The notes below the pieces were generated by a model. It was not told the origin of the DNA and did no database searches. It saw only the letters and a list, made by a program, of their open reading frames with translations. Source: an uncultured Alistipes sp. (GTDB taxonomy: Bacteria > Bacteroidota > Bacteroidia > Bacteroidales > Rikenellaceae). Taken from it: 19,249 nt of DNA. Every line of letters starts with the position of its first letter. Position 1 is the stretch's first letter. Positions 7,434 through 12,826 of this stretch are shown here, one piece after another. The translations under genes were made by a program, and so were the position numbers. Where the stretch lies: assembly GCA_900769745.1 (NCBI GenBank), contig CAAGHX010000244.1, positions 1 to 19,249 on the forward strand, in the 5' to 3' direction.

Positions 7434-8801
7434 CTATTTCCACTCCTTCTTTACTGCCTCAATCAGCTTCTCCACTCGGCTGAGCTGCTGCGGAATATTC
7501 AGCCCCTGAGGACACTTTGGCGAACACTTGTTGCAGCCCGTGCAGCGGTCCACACGGCCCTTTTCGTTCACCGCATTCTTGTAGCGGTTGAGTAGTATTC
7601 GGCGACGACGCAGATACTCCTTGTCGTGTGTGGCCGATGGATTGGGTAGCACTCTGTCGTCCACGCAACGGTTGTAGATGCGGAATATGCCAGCAATATC
7701 AACCCCGTAAGGGCAGGGCATACAATATAAGCAGTCGGTACAACCTATTCGGCTGTTGTTGCGATAGAGGTCGGCCGCCTGATGGAGCATCTCCATCTGC
7801 TCGTCGGAGAGAGGCTTGAAGTCGGTGAAGGTCTGGCAATTCTCCACAACGTGCTCCAACTTCGACATTCCGCTGAGTACGGTCAGTACATAGGGATATG
7901 TGGCGCAGAACTTCAACGCCCACGCTGCGGGCGAGAGCTCGGCATCGCTCTGCTCCATCAGCTCCTTCACCGCAAACGGCACATCAATCAGCGAGCCGCC
8001 ACGAATAGGCTCCATCACAATTACGGGTATCTTGCGCTCGGCAAGCATCGTGTAGAGGGCCTCGGCCTGGCGTACATTGTCTTTCCAGTCGAGCCAGTTC
8101 ATCTGTATCTGCACAAAGTCCCACTCAATTGGGAGGGCCAATAACCACTCAAAGAGAGCCAAGTCGCCGTGGAACGAGAATCCCAGCTGGCGAATCTTGC
8201 CTGCTCGCTTCTGCTCCAGCAGAAAGTCGAGCACACCCTCATCGAGATATAGATTCTGGAAAACATATTGTCGGCTGATGCTGTGGCAGAGGTAGTAGTC
8301 GAAATAATCTACTCCACAACGCTTTAGCTGAGTCGAGAAAATCTCCTTTGCCTCAGCCAGGGTCTTTGCCGTTGGTGGCATTTTGTCGGCCAAGTAGAAC
8401 GACTCGCGTGGATACTGCTTCAGCACCTCGCCCACCATCTGCTCCGATGTTCCCTTGTGGTACATCCAGGCTGTATCGAAGTAGTTCACACCACACTCAT
8501 AGGCATACTCCAGCATCTGGCGTGTGGGGGCTTTGTCGATATCGCCCGTGTAGCGGTCGCCACCAACGGTGGGGAATCGCATACATCCAAAACCGAGCAT
8601 CGACACCTCATCGCCATTGCGTGGGTTGCGACGGCGTGATACCTTGCCCTCGGCTGCGCTGATAGTCTGTGGCAGAGCCTCCGAGCGTGAGCCACACGCC
8701 GAGAGTCCCAAAGTGCCAACGGCCAAAGCTGCACCCATACGGCGCAGAGCCTCGGCTCGCGAGATAGGCTCAGAGAATATGTGTCGAGGGTTTTTAGTCA
8801 T
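7434..8801 (-). CDS. Aldo/keto reductase with C-terminal 4Fe-4S motifs
   Basis: 455 residues. Residues 1-36 resemble a Tat or lipoprotein leader (ISRAEALRRMGAALAVGTL, then LSAC with C36). Residues 58-345 form the TIM barrel, with the AKR tetrad visible as D109, Y114, K140 and H173, so NAD(P)H-dependent carbonyl chemistry is feasible. The C-terminal 110 residues carry CTDCLYCMPCP (C354, C357, C360, C363) and CTGCNKCSPKCP (C420, C423, C426, C430), a two-cluster ferredoxin-like extension known in anaerobe AKRs annotated as Fe-S oxidoreductases. This suggests electrons move between NAD(P)H and a ferredoxin or membrane acceptor. It is followed 28 nt later by the polyferredoxin gene. The substrate cannot be told from sequence. 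Confidence 0.9.
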   Translation of the reverse strand: MTKNPRHIFSEPISRAEALRRMGAALAVGTLGLSACGSRSEALPQTISAAEGKVSRRRNPRNGDEVSMLGFGCMRFPTVGGDRYTGDIDKAPTRQMLEYAYECGVNYFDTAWMYHKGTSEQMVGEVLKQYPRESFYLADKMPPTAKTLAEAKEIFSTQLKRCGVDYFDYYLCHSISRQYVFQNLYLDEGVLDFLLEQKRAGKIRQLGFSFHGDLALFEWLLALPIEWDFVQIQMNWLDWKDNVRQAEALYTMLAERKIPVIVMEPIRGGSLIDVPFAVKELMEQSDAELSPAAWALKFCATYPYVLTVLSGMSKLEHVVENCQTFTDFKPLSDEQMEMLHQAADLYRNNSRIGCTDCLYCMPCPYGVDIAGIFRIYNRCVDDRVLPNPSATHDKEYLRRRRILLNRYKNAVNEKGRVDRCTGCNKCSPKCPQGLNIPQQLSRVEKLIEAVKKEWK

Positions 8802-8837
8802 CCTTCTTTAGCTTGTTATGTTGATAAACGTGGGGCG

Positions 8838-9515
8838 TTACGCCTTTCTCAGCATTTCGATAAATTCGGGGTGTGAGGCAAACAAAGGCTCAAGTACGAA
8901 CCACAACTCTCTTGCCTCGGTTGTTGGCGATGGCTTCTCCTTGCGGCTGTCTGCCAGGTAGGCGTCGTCGATAGGGTGGGTGTCGGCCAAAATCTCGGCA
9001 TACCACGCCTTGTGGCGGGTGCGGAGCTCGCGCAACGAATCTATCGCAATGCCCTTTGTGCGGAAATATTCGCTCCAAAGCATCAGCAAGTGATACTCTG
9101 CTCGCTTGGGCGAGATATCGAACATCACACTCTCCAAGCAGTCTAAGTCCCCCAGCACAACATAGCAGAATGCAAGTGGTATGCTTGTGGCAAAATGGTC
9201 CTCCTCGTCGCGGTCCGAGAGAATCTCCCATAAAGCTGTGGAGGTATCCAGCTCGCCGATGCCGAGGTGGTCAACGCCCGACATATAGAGTAGCTCCAGC
9301 GCTGAACGACTATTCTCGTCCTCCCAGTCAAAAGCAGGACCCTCGTCGCCGATGACGTCGAGCAACGCCTCTACAGCCTCCAAGCGTGCCTCGCAAGCTT
9401 CGGAGTAGAGCCCCTTGTGCTCAATCTCGCGTGAGCGACGAAGCTGCTTGATGAAATAATCTCCACCGAGGCGAATCTCGCCCGATGAGTTGGGGTGTAT
9501 GGTTATTTTAGCCAT
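8838..9515 (-). CDS. Hypothetical protein, helical and possibly TPR-like
   Basis: 225 residues, acidic, with no signal peptide or membrane segment, so probably cytoplasmic. I do not recognise the family. Predicted helices with TPR-like spacing are suggested by YSEACEARLEAVEALLDV, SALELLYMSGVDHLGIG, STALWEILSD, PLAFCYVVLGDLDCLESV and AEYHLLMLWSEYFRTKG, but no clear repeat consensus is seen. It begins 15 nt after cstA and ends 36 nt before the aldo/keto reductase, so it is surely co-transcribed. The ATG at 9515 is the first in frame after the cstA stop. Role unknown; helper or scaffold functions are speculation. Confidence 0.8.
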   Translation of the reverse strand: MAKITIHPNSSGEIRLGGDYFIKQLRRSREIEHKGLYSEACEARLEAVEALLDVIGDEGPAFDWEDENSRSALELLYMSGVDHLGIGELDTSTALWEILSDRDEEDHFATSIPLAFCYVVLGDLDCLESVMFDISPKRAEYHLLMLWSEYFRTKGIAIDSLRELRTRHKAWYAEILADTHPIDDAYLADSRKEKPSPTTEARELWFVLEPLFASHPEFIEMLRKA

Positions 9516-9530
9516 CTGTTCTTGTCGGTT

Positions 9531-11021
9531 TTATAGGGTTTTGTTGCTCTTTCTGTCGTTGTAGATTTTGCGCAATACGCAGGCGGTTATGACGGCGGTT
9601 ATGACGGCTGCAATGCCGTAAGCCATAGCTCTATTCTCCAGACAAATCATATGGCGAGCCACAAACACATAGCTCGAACATACGAAGGTCATCAGCATAG
9701 CAGGGATAAGCGCCAAAAGATATGTCTTGCCACCTCGGCCGGCCAAGAATGCTGTGATGGCCCACAATGTGATTACGGCCAACATCTGGTTGGTCCACGC
9801 CATCGAGTTCCACGCAATCTGGAATGGCACGAAGAATACGAACGACAAACCTACTGCAAACAGCGGTATGCAGATAAGCAATCTATTGCGCAAAGGAGCC
9901 TGGTCGAGCTCCATAAAGTCGGCCACGATGAGTCGAGCCGAGCGGAAAGCCGTATCGCCCGAAGTGATGGCGCAAGCTACCACTCCGACAACCACCAAAA
10001 TCGATACTCCCGAGCCAAATACTCCTGCCGAAATCTCGTCAATCATAATCGCTGCCTGACCGCCCATCTCGGCGATGTGTGCGTTGAGTTGCTCAACACC
10101 GCCCCAGAAGCTCATAGCCATAGCAGCCCACACCAAAGCAATTACACCCTCGGCCAACATAGCACCCATAAACACTGGGCGGCACTCCTTCTCATTGCGC
10201 AGGCAACGTCCCATAAGTGGCGACTGCGTGCCGTGGAAGCCCGAAATAGCTCCGCACGAAATGGTCGAGAGCAGCATCGGGATAATTGGGAACTTCTCGG
10301 GCGAAGCCTTCATATTCTTTAGCGATGTAAGCTCGGGGATAGGATAGCTTTCGGGGTTAAACAACAGTGCGAACAACACTCCCAAAGCGGCAAAGAGGAT
10401 GGCGATGCCGAATACGGGGTAGAGCTTACCGATGATTTTATCAACGGGTAGCAGCGTCGCGATGATGTAATAGACAACAATTATGCCCAAGAAAATCAGC
10501 ACAATCCAAGTGAAGGGGTCAAATAGCGCAAATGCCTGAGCATCGAGTGCCGTGCCTGAGAAGTGCTGCGCCAGCAGGCGTGCAGGCTGCGACATAAACA
10601 CCGCACCCACGATAATCATCAGTACCACCGAGAAACCTCGCATAAAATTGAGCGTACCTCGACCGAGATATTTGCCCACCACCTCGGGCAGACTCACTCC
10701 GCCACACTTGACCGACATCACGCCCGCCACAAAGTCGTGCATCGAGCCGATAAGAATCGAACCCAAAGTAATCCATACAAAGGCCACAGGACCATAGGCG
10801 GCACCCAACACTGCACCGAAGAACGGACCGAGACCTGCGATGTTGAGCAACTGAATCATAAAGGTCTTCCACATCGGCATAGGGATATAGTCCACGCCAT
10901 CAAAGTGGGTCTTGCTTGGTACGGCCGAGAGTGGGTTGATGCCGCACACACGCTCCAAGATGCGACCATAGATAAAGTAGGCCGAGATAAGGAGCGAAAG
11001 ACATATAATGAATGTAATCAT
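9531..11021 (-). CDS. cstA: CstA-family carbon-starvation transporter (short form)
   Basis: 496 residues with about a dozen hydrophobic membrane segments. Family signatures are clear: GLGPFFGAVLGAAYGP (residues 63-78), GSMHDFVAGVMSVKCGG, GAISGFHGTQSPLMGRC and ITSGDTAFRSARLIVADFM. Characterised relatives import pyruvate (E. coli BtsT and CstA) or peptides. The protein is much shorter than E. coli CstA (about 700 residues), as is usual for Bacteroidetes and Firmicutes members, so the substrate is not settled. It is the first gene of the five-gene minus-strand operon, driven by a promoter at 11181-11210 that overlaps the tsaC terminator, with a leader of about 150 nt. Linkage to a 2-hydroxyacid dehydrogenase nearby would fit pyruvate or lactate metabolism, by inference. 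Confidence 0.93.
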   Translation of the reverse strand: MITFIICLSLLISAYFIYGRILERVCGINPLSAVPSKTHFDGVDYIPMPMWKTFMIQLLNIAGLGPFFGAVLGAAYGPVAFVWITLGSILIGSMHDFVAGVMSVKCGGVSLPEVVGKYLGRGTLNFMRGFSVVLMIIVGAVFMSQPARLLAQHFSGTALDAQAFALFDPFTWIVLIFLGIIVVYYIIATLLPVDKIIGKLYPVFGIAILFAALGVLFALLFNPESYPIPELTSLKNMKASPEKFPIIPMLLSTISCGAISGFHGTQSPLMGRCLRNEKECRPVFMGAMLAEGVIALVWAAMAMSFWGGVEQLNAHIAEMGGQAAIMIDEISAGVFGSGVSILVVVGVVACAITSGDTAFRSARLIVADFMELDQAPLRNRLLICIPLFAVGLSFVFFVPFQIAWNSMAWTNQMLAVITLWAITAFLAGRGGKTYLLALIPAMLMTFVCSSYVFVARHMICLENRAMAYGIAAVITAVITACVLRKIYNDRKSNKTL

Positions 11022-11180
11022 AGTTTGTGAATGTTTTGCTCGCCTCCAATGTGTCGTAAAGAGGCATATTTTGATGCGAATTTACTAAAAATCCAACGAA
11101 AAAAGTATTTTTTTTACCGAGAAACTGATTACAGAGGCTGTTTAATTTTGTTTGGGGGTTATTTGAGGGCCGTTTTCAAG

Positions 11181-11210
11181 CAAAGATATAATACAACCGA
11201 AGGCTGCCAA
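11181..11210 (-). promoter_or_regulatory. Promoter of the cstA operon, overlapping the tsaC terminator
   Basis: On the minus strand TTG (11210-11208), 19 nt, then TATCTTTG (11188-11181) is a full -33/-7 match. The -33 lies in the loop of the terminator hairpin at 11195-11234 and the spacer contains one stem arm. Predicted start near 11175. Confidence 0.65.
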
Positions 11211-11234
11211 CTCTCTCGCTGACAGCCTTCGGTT
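11195..11234 (-). terminator. Terminator after the threonylcarbamoyl-AMP synthase gene
   Basis: A perfect 12-bp stem (AACCGAAGGCTG, 11195-11206, with CAGCCTTCGGTT, 11223-11234) and a 16-nt loop begin 28 nt past the stop at 11262. The minus-strand sequence after it (GTATTATATCTTTG) is only partly T-rich. Confidence 0.75.
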
Positions 11235-11261
11235 TGTGACTTTTTGTGGCTCTCGAATAAT

Positions 11262-11828
11262 CTATTTGCGGATAATCTCCACCTCGCCACGCTCGCCAAA
11301 GCGGATAATCGAACTTGGCTTACCCGTAGGTCGGCCCTGGAAACGAGGGTTGATAACGAAATCCACTCCGTCGATAATCTCGCGGCTCACATCCTTCAAG
11401 CCTTTGAGCGGCGTCGGCTCACCCGAGATGTTGGCCGAAGTCGAGACGATTGGCTTGCCGAAGCGACGCAACAACTGGTGGCAAAACTCGTGGTTAGGCA
11501 CTCTCACGCCCAATGTGCCCTCCTCGGGGATAAGGTTTTTAGCCACGTTCACAGCGCCCTCCAAAATCAGCGTCATAGGCTGCTCGCTCATCTCCATTAC
11601 CTCGAAGGCAATGCCTGGAGCTTTGTTCACATAGCGTACAATCATATCGGCATCGCGGCACAAGACAATCATCGAGGTCTTGTTCTCGCTCTGCTTCAAC
11701 TTATATATCTTTTCAACTGCCTCAGCGTTTGTCGCATCGCAACCAATGCCCCAAACAGTGTCGGTTGGGTAGAGAATCAAACCTCCTGCACGCAATACTT
11801 CAATTGCTGCCAATATCTCTTTTTCCAT
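11262..11828 (-). CDS. L-threonylcarbamoyladenylate synthase (Sua5/YrdC/YciO family)
   Basis: 188 residues, single YrdC domain without the Sua5 C-terminal domain. The family makes threonylcarbamoyl-AMP from threonine, bicarbonate and ATP for the universal t6A37 modification of ANN-decoding tRNAs. Motifs seen: LYPTDTVWGIGCDATN (19-34), PMTLIL, GTLGVRVPNH, STSANISGEPTP (129-140) and GKPSSIIRF. Odd point: the region that normally reads like KxRxxxK reads KLKQSENKTSM (43-53) and lacks the usual arginine, so a YciO-type paralogue without full TsaC activity is possible. The ATG at 11828 starts the conserved domain. A perfect -7 box (TATTTTTG) lies 24 nt upstream. Confidence 0.87.
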   Translation of the reverse strand: MEKEILAAIEVLRAGGLILYPTDTVWGIGCDATNAEAVEKIYKLKQSENKTSMIVLCRDADMIVRYVNKAPGIAFEVMEMSEQPMTLILEGAVNVAKNLIPEEGTLGVRVPNHEFCHQLLRRFGKPIVSTSANISGEPTPLKGLKDVSREIIDGVDFVINPRFQGRPTGKPSSIIRFGERGEVEIIRK

Positions 11829-11851
11829 AGTTTTATAGAATGTTTATAGCG

Positions 11852-11859
11852 CAAAAATA
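11852..11859 (-). promoter_or_regulatory. Promoter -7 box of the threonylcarbamoyl-AMP synthase gene
   Basis: The minus strand reads TATTTTTG, an exact TAnnTTTG match, predicting a leader of about 18 nt. No TTG is present at the -33 spacing. Confidence 0.45.
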
Positions 11860-11911
11860 GTTATTTTTCATCACATAAACCTCATCGCCTGGTATAAATT
11901 TAATGGTGGAG

Positions 11912-11942
11912 TTGCTTAATGGCAATTATTTTACTAATTTTG
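11912..11942 (+). promoter_or_regulatory. Promoter of yebC
   Basis: TTG (11912-11914), exactly 20 nt, then TAATTTTG (11935-11942) is a full match to the Bacteroidetes promoter. Predicted start near 11949, about 32 nt before the ATG at 11981. Confidence 0.7.
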
Positions 11943-11980
11943 CGACCAACTAGAAAATAATAACAAAAAAGATAACCAAT

Positions 11981-12706
11981 ATGGGAAGAGCGTTTGAGTA
12001 TCGCAAAGCGAGAAAAATGAAGCGTTGGGGTCACATGGCCCGCGTATTTACCAAGATCGGTAAGGAGATTGAGATGGCAGTTAAGGCTTCGGGTTCAGAT
12101 CCTACGTCAAACACACGTTTGCGTATCTTGATTCAGAATGCTAAGGCTGAGAATATGCCAAAGGAGAACATCGAGCGTGCAATCAAGCGTGCAACCGATA
12201 AGGATGCTGCTGATTACAAGGAGATGATCTATGAGGGATACGGTCCTCACGGTGTAGCTTTCCTCGTTGAGACTGCAACCGACAACACAAACCGTACAGT
12301 TGCCAGCGTGCGTATGTACTTCAACAAGTGTGGTGGTACATTGGGTAACTCTGGTAGCGTGGCATTTATGTTTGAGCACAAGTGTGTCTTCAAGTTCAAG
12401 CCTGCTGGTGAGTTCGATCCAGAGGAGATGGAGTTGGAGATGATTGACTTGGGTGTTGACGAGTTCTTCGCTGAGGATGGTGAGGTTACTGTCAGCGCAC
12501 CTTACGAGTCATTCGGTGCTATCCAGAAGTGGATTGAGGACAACGGTCACGAGTTGGTATCAGGTGAGGGTGTTCGCATCCCAACTGACACTAAGGAGCT
12601 CACAGCCGAGCAGCGTGCCGATGTAGAGAAGTTGCAGGAGAAGTTGGAGGAGGACGACGATGTGGTGAACGTTTACCACACAATGGCCGAGTCTGACGAG
12701 GAATAG
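11981..12706 (+). CDS. yebC: YebC/PmpR (TACO1) family protein
   Basis: 241 residues, the family's normal length. The N-terminal signature is evident (MGRAFEYRKARKMKRWGHMA, then RVFTKIGKEIEMAVK), as are NTRLRILIQNAKAENMPKENIERAIKRA, YEGYGPHGVAFLVE and TDNTNRTVASVR. Family members were long annotated as DNA-binding regulators; more recent work on YebC/TACO1 supports a translation role relieving ribosome stalling at proline-rich sequences. The acidic C-terminus (EEDDDVVNVYHTM) is typical. Strong codon bias suggests high expression. It has its own promoter and ends at the two-hairpin element copy B, 6 nt after the stop. Confidence 0.97.
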   Translation: MGRAFEYRKARKMKRWGHMARVFTKIGKEIEMAVKASGSDPTSNTRLRILIQNAKAENMPKENIERAIKRATDKDAADYKEMIYEGYGPHGVAFLVETATDNTNRTVASVRMYFNKCGGTLGNSGSVAFMFEHKCVFKFKPAGEFDPEEMELEMIDLGVDEFFAEDGEVTVSAPYESFGAIQKWIEDNGHELVSGEGVRIPTDTKELTAEQRADVEKLQEKLEEDDDVVNVYHTMAESDEE

Positions 12707-12712
12707 TTCCTA

Positions 12713-12794
12713 AAAATAACTTTTGTTATACAACTTCTAAGGAATGAAATAGGGAAGGGTTGTTCAACACGCTTGTTGGACAACTCTTTTTTTT
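12713..12794 (+). repeat. Dispersed two-hairpin element, copy B
   Basis: The head (12713-12740) contains the hairpin ATAAC/GTTAT closed by TTTT, then ACAACTTCTAA, identical to copy A at 4738-4765 apart from three bases. A shorter spacer (GGAATGAAATAGGG) leads to a terminator with the same GGGTTGTTC ... GGACAAC core. It forms the yebC 3' end. Confidence 0.6.
12755..12794 (+). terminator. Strong intrinsic terminator of yebC (copy B)
   Basis: Bases 12755-12768 pair with 12775-12788 (14 bp, two wobbles) around the loop ACGCTT, followed by a T8 run to 12794. The last loop bases and closing G supply the -33 box of the next promoter. Confidence 0.87.
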
Positions 12795-12803
12795 CTACCT
12801 TTG
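12773..12803 (+). promoter_or_regulatory. Promoter of the FAD/Fe-S dehydrogenase gene, embedded in the yebC terminator
   Basis: TTG (12773-12775), 20 nt, then TACCTTTG (12796-12803) is a full consensus match. The -33 sits in the terminator loop and the spacer is the 3' stem arm plus T-run. Predicted start near 12810, leaving a leader of about 17 nt before the ATG at 12827. Confidence 0.7.
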
Positions 12804-12826
12804 TGTAAACGAAATTTCATAGCGAT

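Noticed and set aside
9651..10322. Long plus-strand open frame (223 codons) antisense to cstA
   Set aside because: It overlaps a well-conserved transporter gene, its product is rich in His, Arg, Ser and Gln with no domain, and it looks like a codon-bias shadow.
11143..11150. Plus-strand TAATTTTG between cstA and the threonylcarbamoyl-AMP synthase gene
   Set aside because: No plus-strand gene follows and no -33 fits.
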